Origin: Erwinia rhapontici
Lineage (GTDB): Bacteria > Pseudomonadota > Gammaproteobacteria > Enterobacterales > Enterobacteriaceae
NCBI RefSeq assembly: GCF_012271765.1
Contig: NZ_VRKO01000003.1
Location: 1 to 64,000 of the forward strand
Length of the DNA: 64,000 nucleotides
Reading direction: 5' to 3'
The notes under the pieces were generated by a model. The model did no database searches. It saw nothing but the letters and a program-made list of their open reading frames with translations, and was not told the origin of the DNA. Made by a program: the position numbers and the translations under genes. Below are positions 26,276 through 36,521 of the stretch, in pieces (position 1 is the stretch's first letter; every line of letters begins with the position of its first letter).

Positions 26276-26838
26276 AGCAGACGGACATCCACCGCATCCA
26301 TACCTGCCGCACGTGCCGCCTGTATACCAAAATCAGCGTCTTCAAACACCACACAGCGTGCAGCGGGTACGCCGATCAATTCAGCGCAACGCAGAAATGT
26401 ATCAGGTTCTGGCTTATGGCGTTTAACATCATCTGCTCCGACAATGGCATCAAAGTGATTCAGTAGCCCCAGATGCTGTAACAGTCCCACCGCCATTGCA
26501 TGCTCACTGCCGGTGCCTACCGCCATTGGACGGCGCCCTTTATAGGCCTTCACCACATCAATGAGCGGTAATGGCTGTACGCTGTCGAACAGCATCGTTT
26601 TCAGTAATGCCGTCTTTTCTTCGGCCAACCGGTAAGGATCAAGATCGCTTTGCTGGCTGGCAATGATCACCTGCGCAATGTGCCAGGTTGGCGAACCGTT
26701 CAGGCCAATGATGGCCGTTTCATCGAAGGTCATGCCATATTGCCCCAGCACCTGATGCCAGGCTTTACGGTGTGTTGGCTCGGTATCGAGGATGGTGCCA
26801 TCCATATCGAATATCAGGCCGTCATAAGCATCGTACAT
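26272..26838 (-). CDS. yqaB: Fructose-1-phosphate phosphatase YqaB (HAD family)
   Basis: 188 residues. HAD-superfamily hydrolase of the beta-phosphoglucomutase branch: DMDGTILDTEPTH nucleophile motif near the start, GTGSE, KPEPDTFL and FEDADFGIQAA. The E. coli enzyme hydrolyses fructose 1-phosphate and 6-phosphogluconate. The start at MYDAYDGLIFDMDG is favoured by length (188 in E. coli); an ATG four codons upstream (26850) is possible. Operon with yqaA. Confidence 0.93.
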   Translation of the reverse strand: MYDAYDGLIFDMDGTILDTEPTHRKAWHQVLGQYGMTFDETAIIGLNGSPTWHIAQVIIASQQSDLDPYRLAEEKTALLKTMLFDSVQPLPLIDVVKAYKGRRPMAVGTGSEHAMAVGLLQHLGLLNHFDAIVGADDVKRHKPEPDTFLRCAELIGVPAARCVVFEDADFGIQAARAAGMDAVDVRLL

Positions 26839-26850
26839 TCTCGCATCCAT

Positions 26851-27079
26851 TCTGATAACGGAACGATTACTTTAGCGTAAAAGCACCCTCGTTGTCGCTG
26901 TTGGCATGGATCAGCAAATGCTTTGAAAAATATAGGGATTTTGATTATCAGATAAATGCGTGAGATAAAGCGCAGGTTAATTTGAGTTAAGTGAGTAATT
27001 CGTAAGAAGGATTTTGAGAAAAGTGCAGAAAGGAGTAATGGTGTTACCCGTACAAAGGGGCTTTTAATCTTGTAAAAGA
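26851..27079. other. Gap downstream of the tRNA array
   Basis: A/T-rich spacer between yqaB and the last tRNA tail repeat. The tRNA transcript would run into it from the right; only a weak 5-bp hairpin (ATCTT/AAGAT) near 27067-27080 is seen and no T-run, so no canonical terminator is evident. The yqaB promoter should also lie here. Confidence 0.4.
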
Positions 27080-27214
27080 TGGTGCATCCAAGAGGATGGA
27101 TTCGGCTTCGCCTTACCCTGACGGGCCGTTGCAAGCGACGTTATCCTCCTTTGTGCTGGCGTTCACTGCTCTACAACATGCCAGTACAGAGGTGCTTCCC
27201 ACTCTTACTAAATA
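27080..27214 (-). repeat. tRNA tail repeat, copy 1 (rtT-like)
   Basis: About 135 bp following the last tRNA-Arg in transcription order. It ends with a degraded second copy of the tRNA 3' end (TGGTGCATCCAAGAGGAT read on the plus strand). Shares most of its sequence with copies at 27353 and 27672. Confidence 0.8.
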
Positions 27215-27291
27215 TGGTGCATCCAGGAGGATTCGAACCTCCGACCGCTCGGTTCGTAGCCGAGTACTCTATCCAGCTGAGCTATGGATGC
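27215..27291 (-). tRNA. tRNA-Arg(ACG), fifth in transcription order
   Basis: 77 nt on the minus strand from GCATCCATAGCTCAG to GGATGCACCA, anticodon ACG (read as ICG), CCA encoded. Reads CGU, CGC and CGA codons. The five tRNA-Arg copies in the array are identical. Confidence 0.97.
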
Positions 27292-27352
27292 ATTGGTAAA
27301 ACGTATGACGCTGTGTAGTGAAGAATAGAGTGCTTCCCATTCATACAAAATA

Positions 27353-27487
27353 GGGTGCATTCAGGAGGATGATTCGGCTTCGCCTCACCCTGACGGGCCG
27401 TCGCAAGCGACGTTATCCTGCTTTGTGCTGGCGTTTACTGCTCTACAACATGCCAGTACAGAGGTGCTTCCCACTCTTACTAAAATA
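27353..27487 (-). repeat. tRNA tail repeat, copy 2 (rtT-like)
   Basis: Second copy of the tail repeat, following the fourth tRNA-Arg. It differs from copy 1 by only scattered bases and ends in a second tRNA 3'-end copy (GGTGCATTCAGGAGGAT). Confidence 0.8.
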
Positions 27488-27564
27488 TGGTGCATCCAGG
27501 AGGATTCGAACCTCCGACCGCTCGGTTCGTAGCCGAGTACTCTATCCAGCTGAGCTATGGATGC
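27488..27564 (-). tRNA. tRNA-Arg(ACG), fourth in transcription order
   Basis: 77 nt, identical to the other array copies; cloverleaf with D-stem AGCTCAGC, anticodon ACG and encoded CCA. Confidence 0.97.
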
Positions 27565-27671
27565 ATTGGTAAAGCTATGCAGTAGTTTACTCTGCACGGT
27601 AACGCTATTGGGGGAGGTAAAGCGACAAACCTGAGGAGATACTGAAGAAAATCACGACCACTCGTTGAGAA

Positions 27672-27805
27672 TGGTGCATCCAGGAGGATTATTCGGCTTC
27701 GCCTCACCCTGACGGGCCGTCGCAAGCGACGTTATCCTGCTTTGTGCTGGCGTTTACTGCTCTACAACATGCCAGTACAGAGGTGCTTCCCACTCTTACT
27801 AAATA
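27672..27805 (-). repeat. tRNA tail repeat, copy 3 (rtT-like)
   Basis: Third copy, following the third tRNA-Arg. It ends with an exact 17-18 bp re-copy of the tRNA-Arg 3' end (TGGTGCATCCAGGAGGAT), then 107 bp of unrelated spacer before the next tRNA. Confidence 0.8.
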
Positions 27806-27882
27806 TGGTGCATCCAGGAGGATTCGAACCTCCGACCGCTCGGTTCGTAGCCGAGTACTCTATCCAGCTGAGCTATGGATGC
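27806..27882 (-). tRNA. tRNA-Arg(ACG), third in transcription order
   Basis: 77 nt, identical sequence to its neighbours. Followed in transcription by tail repeat copy 3. Confidence 0.97.
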
Positions 27883-28072
27883 ATTGCTAATTCTTGTATA
27901 ACGCAGGGTGCTGACTACTCACCATGACGCAGGGCTGCTAACGCTGCATCGGTACTACCCAAAATTAAAGCCGCACTAAGCAGCCTTAAAGAATATGGTG
28001 CATCCAGGAGGATTCGAACCTCCGACCGCTCGGTTCGTAGCCGAGTACTCTATCCAGCTGAGCTATGGATGC
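27883..28072 (-). repeat. 190-bp tandem unit A (spacer plus tRNA-Arg)
   Basis: 113-bp spacer (27883-27995) plus the tRNA at 27996-28072. The next 190 bp (28073-28262) repeat it with no base difference, so this is a recent tandem duplication. Confidence 0.9.
27996..28072 (-). tRNA. tRNA-Arg(ACG), second in transcription order
   Basis: 77 nt, identical to the others; its 113-bp downstream spacer is identical to that of the first tRNA-Arg. Confidence 0.97.
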
Positions 28073-28262
28073 ATTGCTAATTCTTGTATAACGCAGGGTG
28101 CTGACTACTCACCATGACGCAGGGCTGCTAACGCTGCATCGGTACTACCCAAAATTAAAGCCGCACTAAGCAGCCTTAAAGAATATGGTGCATCCAGGAG
28201 GATTCGAACCTCCGACCGCTCGGTTCGTAGCCGAGTACTCTATCCAGCTGAGCTATGGATGC
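28073..28262 (-). repeat. 190-bp tandem unit B (spacer plus tRNA-Arg)
   Basis: Exact repeat of 27883-28072. Confidence 0.9.
28186..28262 (-). tRNA. tRNA-Arg(ACG), first in transcription order
   Basis: 77 nt, 4 bp downstream of the tRNA-Ser. Same sequence as the other four. Confidence 0.97.
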
Positions 28263-28266
28263 AAAA

Positions 28267-28359
28267 TGGCGGTGAGGCGGGGATTCGAACCCCGGATGCA
28301 GCTTTTGACCGCATACTCCCTTAGCAGGGGAGCGCCTTCAGCCTCTCGGCCACCTCACC
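28267..28359 (-). tRNA. serV: tRNA-Ser(GCT)
   Basis: 93 nt with the long variable arm of a serine tRNA, anticodon GCT in loop CTGCTAA, CCA encoded. Reads AGC and AGU. First in the array, as serV is before argVYZQ in E. coli; here five rather than four tRNA-Arg follow. Confidence 0.97.
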
Positions 28360-28423
28360 ACTAGCACTCTTTCGAGTTGTGCTTCAGAACGTTGTATCTG
28401 CTCATCGGCACTGCGTGGCGCAC

Positions 28424-28451
28424 ATATTACTTTCTGGGCGTTGTAAGTCAA
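28424..28451 (-). promoter_or_regulatory. Promoter of the serV-arg tRNA array
   Basis: TTGACT -35 (28446-28451), 16 bp, TAATAT -10 (28424-28429), then a GC-rich discriminator (GTGCGCC), as expected for a stringently controlled stable-RNA promoter. It starts about 60 bp before tRNA-Ser. The rest of 28360-28719 holds only this promoter and the csrA hairpin. Confidence 0.75.
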
Positions 28452-28677
28452 ACAATTTCTCCCCCTTTTTTCATCACTCGCGTCTGATTGCACAAAAGCC
28501 ACGCAAGTCGACCACTTTGACGACAAAAAGAGTGATTTATCAACAAAGAATACCGCGAATTTCAGGTGAAACAACGACGACGAAAATGAGCACAGCAGAA
28601 AAATTCTGGCAAAAGAATGATGCAAATGGGGGATAAATGGGGAAAAAGCTAACAGGAGATAGATAAAGGGGGGCGAA

Positions 28678-28712
28678 AACCGGTAGCGCCTCGCTACTGG
28701 GAGCGAGGCGCT
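28678..28712 (-). terminator. csrA terminator
   Basis: Perfect 11-bp stem AGCGCCTCGCT/AGCGAGGCGCT (28685-28695 with 28702-28712), 6-nt loop, then ACCGGTTTT on the minus strand. It starts 8 bp past the csrA stop. Confidence 0.75.
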
Positions 28713-28719
28713 GGATCCG

Positions 28720-28905
28720 TTAGTAACTTGTTTGCTGAGTCTTTTCGGCCTGGATGCGCTGATAGATCTCTTCACGATGCACCGAAACTTCTTTAGGGGC
28801 GTTCACACCAATACGTACCTGGTTACCTTTGACTCCCAGCACAGTTACAGTCACCTCATCACCGATCATGAGGGTTTCACCAACTCGACGAGTTAGAATA
28901 AGCAT
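28720..28905 (-). CDS. csrA: Carbon storage regulator CsrA
   Basis: 61 residues. Dimeric RNA-binding regulator that blocks or stabilises mRNAs at GGA motifs and controls glycogen, motility and biofilm. [16 protein letters not shown] and [16 protein letters not shown] are the two RNA-binding edges, identical to the E. coli protein. Downstream of alaS with 248 bp between, which must hold its own promoters; I could not single one out. It may connect functionally with the YfiN cyclic-di-GMP module, since CsrA represses several cyclases in E. coli. Confidence 0.98.
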   Translation of the reverse strand: MLILTRRVGETLMIGDEVTVTVLGVKGNQVRIGVNAPKEVSVHREEIYQRIQAEKTQQTSY

Positions 28906-29153
28906 TCTTTGCTCCTTGAAAGATTAAAAGAGTCGGGTTACGTGCTTCCCGGCATTATCCATCGTATAACGCTAAATGTAGATTATGACAAATACACCAA
29001 TAGCGCACCTGTCTGCCAATACATTCTGCTGATACTTAGTTTAGCCGAAAACCAGATCATCAACCTGACTTTATGATTACAGGGGCGTATCGCTTGAACA
29101 AACGCCCATCCCAGAGGGGCCTGAGCGCTTCTCCACGATACATTTTTATAGTG

Positions 29154-31784
29154 TTACAGTTTTGCAGCCACCCATGCCTCAACGCCAGCCAGAGCCGCAG
29201 GCAGCGCCTGCGCATCTGTACCGCCGGCCTGAGCCATATCCGGTCGACCGCCACCCTTACCACCGACCCGCTGAGCCAACTCGCCCACCAGTTCGCCCGC
29301 TTTTACGCGATCGGTCAGGTCTTTAGTCACCCCGGCAATCAGGGATACTTTGCCATCAGCGACGGTTGCCAGCACGATAACCGCAGAGCCAAGCTGGTTT
29401 TTCAGGTCATCGACCATCGTACGCAGCATCTTAGGCTCAACGTTGCTCAGTTCGCTGACCAGCAGCCTGGTGCCCTTCAACGCAATAGCTTTACTGCTCA
29501 GTGAGGCACTTTCTTGCGCAGCTTGTTGATCTTTCAACTGCTGCAACTCTTTTTCCAGCCCGCGTGCATGGTCAATCAGCGCGCGAACTTTTTCATTCAA
29601 ATTACTGTTATTGGCTTTCACCAGGTGAGCAATATCAAGCAACTGCTCATTCTGGCTGTAAACCTGCGCCAGTGCGCCTTCACCGGTCACGGCTTCAATA
29701 CGGCGTACGCCTGCAGCAGTGCCCGACTCTGACGTAATACGGAACAGACCGATATCACCGGTACGGCTGGCGTGAACACCACCACACAACTCGGTAGAGA
29801 AGTCGCCCATGCCAACCACACGCACATGATCATCATACTTCTCACCAAACAACGCCATCGCACCGTGTGCTTTCGCCGCTTCGAGTTCCATGATGTTGGT
29901 ATCAATCGGCAGGTTACGACGGATCTGGGCGTTGACGATCTCTTCGACCTGACGAATTTCAACCGGCTTCATCGCTTCGAAATGCGAGAAGTCAAAACGC
30001 AGGTACTTATCGTTAACCAGAGAGCCTTTCTGCGCGACATGGTCGCCCAGAACCTGGCGCAACGCAGCATGCAGCAGGTGCGTTGCCGAGTGGTTAAGGC
30101 GAATGCGTGCACGACGAGTTTCATTGACCTGAGCCGCAATGCGGTCGCCTACACGCAGTTGGCCGGAAGCCAGTTTACCGATATGACCGATCGCTTGTGC
30201 GTATTTCTGTGTGTCGTTAACCGTGAACGTGGCACCCTTTTCGCTTTTCAGCTCACCGGTATCACCTACCTGACCACCGGATTCACCATAGAATGGTGTT
30301 TCGTCAAGAACGATCACCCCTTCCTGACCGGCACGGATTTCATCCGCCGCCTGTCCGTCAACGAAAATGGCGGTCACCGCCGCATTCAGCGCTAACTGCT
30401 CGTAGCCTTTAAAAGCTGACGCCTGCTCGATACGGATAACGTTGTTGTAGTCCGTCCCGAAACCACTGCCACTGCGTGCACGTTGACGCTGCTGCTCCAT
30501 CGCCTGTTCAAAGCCGGCTTCATCAATTTTCAGGTTACGCTCACGGCACACATCGGCAGTGAGGTCAGCCGGGAAACCGAAGGTGTCGTACAGACGGAAG
30601 ACGGTTTCACCGTCCAGCGTATCACCCTCCAGGTTTTCCAGCTCTTCATCCAGTAAAGCCAGACCGCGTTCCAGCGTTTTCGCAAACTGCTCTTCTTCCG
30701 TTTTAAGGATTTTCTCAACCAGCGACTGCTGATTTTTCAACTCTTCGCCAGCCGCACCCATCACGGCGATCAGCGGAGCCACCAGCTTGTAGAAGAATGT
30801 CCCTTCTGCACCCAGCATGTTGCCATGACGTACTGCGCGACGAATGATACGACGCAGCACATAACCCCGGTTTTCACTGGACGGGATGACACCATCAGCG
30901 ATCAGGAACGCACAGGAACGAATATGGTCAGCGATCACGCGCAGGGATTTATTCCCCAGATCGGTGGCTCCAGTCTCTTGTGCAACTGATTGGATCAGCT
31001 GTGCAAACAGATCGATTTCATAGTTGGAGTTCACATGTTGCAGGACCGCGCTGATACGTTCCAGGCCCATGCCGGTATCCACGGAAGGTTTCGGCAGTGG
31101 CAGCATCGTGCCGTCAGACTGACGGTTGAACTGCATAAAGACGATGTTCCAGATCTCAATGTAACGATCGCCATCTTCTTCCGGGCTACCCGGAGGGCCA
31201 CCCCAGATGTGATCGCCGTGGTCGAAGAAGATCTCAGAGCACGGGCCGCATGGACCGGTATCGCCCATTTGCCAGAAGTTATCAGAGGCGTAGGCGCCAC
31301 CTTTGTTGTCACCGATACGGATAATACGCTCACGTGGTACACCGATCTCGTTTTCCCAGATGCCGTAAGCTTCGTCATCGGTTTCGTACACGGTCACCCA
31401 CAGTTTCTCTTTAGGCAGACCGAACCACTCGGGGCTGGTCAGCAACTCCCATGCAAAGGCAATCGCTTCTTTTTTGAAGTAATCGCCAAAGCTGAAGTTA
31501 CCCAACATTTCGAAGAAAGTATGGTGACGGGCGGTGTAACCTACGTTTTCAAGGTCGTTGTGTTTACCACCGGCGCGCACGCAGCGCTGCGAGGTCGTCG
31601 CCCGGGAGTAGTTGCGCTTATCCTGACCAAGGAAAACGTCTTTAAACTGGTTCATCCCGGCGTTAGTGAATAACAGCGTCGGGTCATTGTTCGGGACGAG
31701 GGAGCTACTGGCTACAACCTGATGTCCCTTGCTCTGGAAAAAGTCGAGAAACGCTTGACGAATCTCCGCAGTGCTCTTGCTCAT
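29154..31784 (-). CDS. alaS: Alanyl-tRNA synthetase
   Basis: 876 residues, same as E. coli. Class II synthetase that charges tRNA-Ala. Aminoacylation domain (about 1-240; [15 protein letters not shown] motif), tRNA recognition domain, editing domain with HSATHLLHA and the CGGVH zinc site, and C-Ala oligomerisation domain (about 700-876). Confidence 0.98.
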   Translation of the reverse strand: MSKSTAEIRQAFLDFFQSKGHQVVASSSLVPNNDPTLLFTNAGMNQFKDVFLGQDKRNYSRATTSQRCVRAGGKHNDLENVGYTARHHTFFEMLGNFSFGDYFKKEAIAFAWELLTSPEWFGLPKEKLWVTVYETDDEAYGIWENEIGVPRERIIRIGDNKGGAYASDNFWQMGDTGPCGPCSEIFFDHGDHIWGGPPGSPEEDGDRYIEIWNIVFMQFNRQSDGTMLPLPKPSVDTGMGLERISAVLQHVNSNYEIDLFAQLIQSVAQETGATDLGNKSLRVIADHIRSCAFLIADGVIPSSENRGYVLRRIIRRAVRHGNMLGAEGTFFYKLVAPLIAVMGAAGEELKNQQSLVEKILKTEEEQFAKTLERGLALLDEELENLEGDTLDGETVFRLYDTFGFPADLTADVCRERNLKIDEAGFEQAMEQQRQRARSGSGFGTDYNNVIRIEQASAFKGYEQLALNAAVTAIFVDGQAADEIRAGQEGVIVLDETPFYGESGGQVGDTGELKSEKGATFTVNDTQKYAQAIGHIGKLASGQLRVGDRIAAQVNETRRARIRLNHSATHLLHAALRQVLGDHVAQKGSLVNDKYLRFDFSHFEAMKPVEIRQVEEIVNAQIRRNLPIDTNIMELEAAKAHGAMALFGEKYDDHVRVVGMGDFSTELCGGVHASRTGDIGLFRITSESGTAAGVRRIEAVTGEGALAQVYSQNEQLLDIAHLVKANNSNLNEKVRALIDHARGLEKELQQLKDQQAAQESASLSSKAIALKGTRLLVSELSNVEPKMLRTMVDDLKNQLGSAVIVLATVADGKVSLIAGVTKDLTDRVKAGELVGELAQRVGGKGGGRPDMAQAGGTDAQALPAALAGVEAWVAAKL

Positions 31785-31921
31785 ATTTGTCCTGGAATCA
31801 CGCTAACGAACGTTTCGTGGGTCTTGCTACGCCGGTATTGCTTTCGCCAGCGACGACACACGAACAAAAAGTGGTGAATAAGATAAATTTTCTTCAGGGG
31901 GAAGTAAAATCCCATCGACGG

Positions 31922-32464
31922 TCAATGATCAAAATTCTCGAAAATTGACCGGATATCTTCCATAAAGAAGCCTTTAGCCATCAGATAACGCTGCACTTTC
32001 GCTTTTTCCTTCCATTCAGATGGCAGGGGCAGACCAAACTTACGTTCAGCCAGCATAAAAGCCTGAGCTTGCCAGTCAATTTCTGCGGCAAACAGCGTCT
32101 CATCGATCAGCGTTTTATCAATCCCCTTCTGCCCCAACTCCATACGAATGCGTTGCGGCCCGTAACCTTTACGGCTTCGCCCTGCCACATAACGCTCAGC
32201 GAAGCGGGTATCATCCAGCCAGTTATGCTGGTAGCACCATTCGACAACACGGTCGATCTCTTCCGGGGCCAGCGGCTCTGGGGATGTTTCTTGTTTAGCA
32301 CCCTGCTGTTTCTCGCCCTGTTGTTTAGCGAATTGGGCAGCGCGCTCGCTTGAAATAACCAGCTTGCGGCGAAATTCTGCTTCACTGTGATCGCGCATTG
32401 CGAGAATACGCATTGCCCGCTCCAGCAGTTTCGCGTGCCGGGTTCGTTCAGTGGTCTCTGACAT
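31922..32464 (-). CDS. recX: RecA regulator RecX
   Basis: 180 residues. RecX binds the RecA filament groove and blocks its extension. Three tandem helical repeats are visible (HSEAEFRRKL, WLDDTRFAERYVAGRSRKGYGPQRI, RYLMAKGFFMEDI). A Gln/Lys-rich insert near residues 50-64 (QQGEKQQGAKQE) makes it longer than E. coli RecX (166). Start at MSETTERTR, four codons inside the longest frame. Expressed by readthrough past the recA terminator, as in E. coli. Confidence 0.93.
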   Translation of the reverse strand: MSETTERTRHAKLLERAMRILAMRDHSEAEFRRKLVISSERAAQFAKQQGEKQQGAKQETSPEPLAPEEIDRVVEWCYQHNWLDDTRFAERYVAGRSRKGYGPQRIRMELGQKGIDKTLIDETLFAAEIDWQAQAFMLAERKFGLPLPSEWKEKAKVQRYLMAKGFFMEDIRSIFENFDH

Positions 32465-32605
32465 AGTGCCCCACACAGCGTTGAGTCAATGTAACAGGTG
32501 ATCAAGGGTAACGTCTGATGGCAGTGCTTGCGAGGAAAATGCGCAGAAAGAGGAGGATAAGTCGCGGGTTTATACGTTTCGGGTGGAACCCGTCGTTACA
32601 CAATG

Positions 32606-32633
32606 AAAAAAGGGAACCGCTTTTGCGATTCCC
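32606..32633 (-). terminator. recA terminator
   Basis: Stem GGGAATCGC/GCGGTTCCC (one G-T pair) with AAAA loop and six T on the minus strand. In E. coli the equivalent allows about 5-10 percent readthrough to recX. Confidence 0.88.
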
Positions 32634-32675
32634 TTCTGGTACAGCGGGCCGAATCTCATCGACCCCTACCGATAA

Positions 32676-33749
<1,074 letters not shown>

Positions 33750-33801
33750 TCATGCGGGTAAAGCACACGTAGATGCTGCTTCGTCTCTAAAATATGCGCT
33801 G

Positions 33802-33829
33802 ATTATACTGTATGGTCATACAGTATCAA
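33802..33829 (-). promoter_or_regulatory. recA promoter with LexA (SOS) box
   Basis: TTGATA -35 (33824-33829), 16 bp, TATAAT -10 (33802-33807). The 20-bp perfect SOS box TACTGTATGG-TCATACAGTA spans 33806-33825 between them, as in E. coli recA. Confidence 0.95.
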
Positions 33830-33831
33830 GT

Positions 33832-34326
33832 TTAATTTTTGAGAAAATGATCGTGCAAGGTCTGGAGCGCCCAGGCTGTTGCCTGGCGACGAACGGCCTC
33901 ACGGTCGCCGCTAAAGCGCTGCACCAGCGTCAGCACTTCACCGCTGGCAGAAGCGAAGCCAAACCAGACGGTACCCACAGGTTTTTCGTCACTGCCGCCA
34001 TCCGGCCCGGCGATCCCGCTGACCGAGATAGCGTACTGCGCCCCGGCTTCACGCAACGCGCCCTGCGCCATTTCCTGCACAACCTGCTCACTGACCGCGC
34101 CGAACTGCGTCAGCGAGGCTTCCGTCACACCGATCATCTGTTGCTTGGCGTCATTACTGTAGGTCACAAAACCGCGCTGGAACCAGGCTGAGCTGCCCGC
34201 AATATCCGTCAGCACTTTGGCAATCCAGCCCCCGGTGCAGGACTCAGCCGTGGTAACACTGGCATGGCGTGCCAGCAAACGCTCGCCAACACGGGTACTC
34301 AATTGGATTAATTCGTTATCGGTCAT
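33832..34326 (-). CDS. pncC: Nicotinamide-nucleotide amidase PncC
   Basis: 164 residues, CinA C-terminal family. Converts NMN to nicotinate mononucleotide in the NAD salvage cycle. Motifs: TTAESCTGGW, SVSGIAGPDGGSDEKPVGTVW. Directly upstream of recA, as in E. coli. Confidence 0.96.
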   Translation of the reverse strand: MTDNELIQLSTRVGERLLARHASVTTAESCTGGWIAKVLTDIAGSSAWFQRGFVTYSNDAKQQMIGVTEASLTQFGAVSEQVVQEMAQGALREAGAQYAISVSGIAGPDGGSDEKPVGTVWFGFASASGEVLTLVQRFSGDREAVRRQATAWALQTLHDHFLKN

Positions 34327-34429
34327 CGTGCTCTCTGCTCCCTGATAATGAAGAGCCAGAGAGTAGCACTTTTCCCGGGTTCACGCGGCGTCGAAACCCG
34401 TTTTTGCGGCGCGGCTTCCAGGCTTTCTA

Positions 34430-35203
34430 TCAGACTTTCTGCGCCACCAGAAACAAACGCGGAAAGGCCAGCAGCAGATTGCCATCCTGCCGGGGCGGAT
34501 ACGCGCGGGCGATCTCAGCATGGTAGTCTGCCAGCCATAACGCCTGCTCCGCGTCGTCCAGCGCGGCGAGATACGGACGTAATCCGGTTGCAAGCAGCCA
34601 GTCGATAATCGCCTGTGGCGACGGCATCACGTGATAGTAAGTGGTGCGCCAGAGATCAACACGGCAACCGGCTGTGGTCAGCAGATCATAATAGTCATCG
34701 GTCGACAGCAGGCGTTTACGCGCCGCAGCCTGCGGGTCCGTTTTCGCCTGCCAGGCCGGACGTTCTGCCACATGACGCATCAGACGATGGCTTGGTTCGT
34801 CAAGATTATCCGGCATCTGTATGGCCAGTACCCCGCCAGGAGCAAGCTGAGTCACCAGATGAGGCAGCAACACCGGATGATCGGTCAGCCACTGAAGTGA
34901 CGCATTGGCATAAATGACATCCTGCGGCGGCGTTGCCTGCCAGTGGCGAATATCCGCTAGCGTAAACTTACAGTCCGGCAGACGGCGTTGCGCCTGATCG
35001 AGCATCGCCTGTGAGCTGTCAAGGCCCGTCACCTGAGCCTCAGGCCAGTTCTGATGCAATAATTCAGTGCTGTTACCCGGGCCGCAGCCGAGGTCAGTGA
35101 CATAAGCGGGGGATAAGAGGGGAATACGGTTGAGGAGTTCCTGCGCCGGGCGCGTGCGTTCAGCTTCGAACTGACGATAAAGATCGGGGTTCCAGTCTTT
35201 CAT
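34430..35203 (-). CDS. tam: Trans-aconitate 2-methyltransferase
   Basis: 257 residues. SAM-dependent methyltransferase that esterifies trans-aconitate, a by-product that inhibits aconitase. The SAM motif [13 protein letters not shown] and the Tam start [20 protein letters not shown] are clear. E. coli has tam elsewhere; here it lies between pncC and mltB in the same direction. Confidence 0.95.
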   Translation of the reverse strand: MKDWNPDLYRQFEAERTRPAQELLNRIPLLSPAYVTDLGCGPGNSTELLHQNWPEAQVTGLDSSQAMLDQAQRRLPDCKFTLADIRHWQATPPQDVIYANASLQWLTDHPVLLPHLVTQLAPGGVLAIQMPDNLDEPSHRLMRHVAERPAWQAKTDPQAAARKRLLSTDDYYDLLTTAGCRVDLWRTTYYHVMPSPQAIIDWLLATGLRPYLAALDDAEQALWLADYHAEIARAYPPRQDGNLLLAFPRLFLVAQKV

Positions 35204-35223
35204 TATTCCTCGCTCAGGGATGA

Positions 35224-35260
35224 AGTGGCAGTCAGGTCTACTGTAGACCTGGCTACCACT
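35224..35260. repeat. 37-bp near-perfect palindrome
   Basis: Dyad centred on 35242 with 17 of 18 base pairs formed (one of them G-T) and one mismatch; its inner part is CAGGTCTAC-T-GTAGACCTG. It lies between the end of mltB and the start of tam. No T-run follows, so it is either an unusual terminator or a protein-binding site. Confidence 0.7.
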
Positions 35261-35300
35261 GCGATAAATAACAAAATTGCGTCAAAATACTAAGCCGTGT

Positions 35301-36380
35301 TTAGCGCGCCTGTTTCACCGCAAGCCCCAGTTGCCACACCGCCATCGCATAATGGTTGCTGTGGTTATAACGGGTAATGGCATAGAAGTTCGGCAAGCCG
35401 TACCAGTACTGGTAACGCGTCCCCATATCGAATTTCAACAGGCTGACCTGCTGGTTATTATCCAGAGGGATAACCGGTGACAACCCGGCTTCTGCCAGTT
35501 TAGCCACGGTATAGCGGGTTTTAAACCCGCTTTCCAGACCGGGCGCCTGACCATTGGCCTCCACGGCAACGGTACCGTTAGTCAGCCAGCCGTGCGCCTG
35601 GAAGTAGTGCGCCACGCTGCCAATCGCATCAACCGGGTCCCACAGGTTAATATGCCCGTCGCCGTTGAAGTCCACCGCGTACTGCTTAAACGCAGAAGGC
35701 ATAAACTGGCCGTAGCCCATTGCGCCAGCAAACGAGCCACGCAGATCAAGCGGGTCATCATCCTCTTCACGTGCCATCAGCAGGAAGGTTTCCAGCTCAC
35801 CGCTGAAGTATTCAGCTCGGCGCGGGTAGTTAAAGGACAACGTTGCCAGAGCATCAAGAATACGTGTTTTCCCCATCACGCGGCCCCAACGGGTTTCCAC
35901 GCCGATAATGCCAACAATGATTTCCGGTGGCACACCATAGGTCTGCTCTGCACGCTGCAAGGCGTCCTGATACTGATTCCAGAATGCCACGCCGTTCTGC
36001 ACGTTATCCGGGGTAATAAATTTGCTGCGATAACGCATCCACGCGCCGTTTGGCCCGGTCGGTCCCTGCGCCGTGGGGGTTGGCGCCTGACGATCCATCA
36101 GGCGGACAATCCAGTCGAGATTCTTCGCCTGAGCCAGCACGTTGTGCAGCTGCTCGCGTTCAAAACCGTGCTTACGCACCATTTTGTCGATAAATGCATT
36201 GGCAGCCTGGTTATTGGCAAAATCGCCACCCAATACGGCCCCACTGTGGGAGGGTTCCAGCAGGAATCCACCGTTGCCTTTAAACGGATTGCCATGAGGT
36301 TCAGCCGGGGCCGTCTTCGGCTGGCTGCTACAGGCGGTGAGTAATGCGAGGACAGGGAGAAGCGAAACCAGATAACGCAT
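35301..36380 (-). CDS. mltB: Membrane-bound lytic murein transglycosylase B
   Basis: 359-residue outer-membrane lipoprotein (lipobox LLTAC, Cys17) that cleaves glycan strands of peptidoglycan to 1,6-anhydro products. The catalytic Glu162 lies in GIIGVETRWGR, the number known from E. coli MltB. AMGYGQFMPSAF is the substrate-groove motif. Confidence 0.97.
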   Translation of the reverse strand: MRYLVSLLPVLALLTACSSQPKTAPAEPHGNPFKGNGGFLLEPSHSGAVLGGDFANNQAANAFIDKMVRKHGFEREQLHNVLAQAKNLDWIVRLMDRQAPTPTAQGPTGPNGAWMRYRSKFITPDNVQNGVAFWNQYQDALQRAEQTYGVPPEIIVGIIGVETRWGRVMGKTRILDALATLSFNYPRRAEYFSGELETFLLMAREEDDDPLDLRGSFAGAMGYGQFMPSAFKQYAVDFNGDGHINLWDPVDAIGSVAHYFQAHGWLTNGTVAVEANGQAPGLESGFKTRYTVAKLAEAGLSPVIPLDNNQQVSLLKFDMGTRYQYWYGLPNFYAITRYNHSNHYAMAVWQLGLAVKQAR

Positions 36381-36521
36381 TAGATATCCATATTGCCGTT
36401 TAATAGTGTCAGAAACAGATGGTAAAGCATTGATGAGGAGGAGTTAAGCGGATTTACCAAACCTGATAAGGGATTGGTGTGAAAATCTCCCCTGCCCGGG
36501 CAGGCAGAGGAGAAAAGAGGA

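Noticed and set aside
27079-27318. Small open frames in the tRNA array giving peptides such as [24 protein letters not shown]
   Set aside because: They are translations of the tRNA-Arg genes themselves, a frequent annotation artefact.
28379-28636. 85-codon open frame between the tRNA array and csrA
   Set aside because: It overlaps the tRNA promoter, has no ribosome site and no similarity to a known family.
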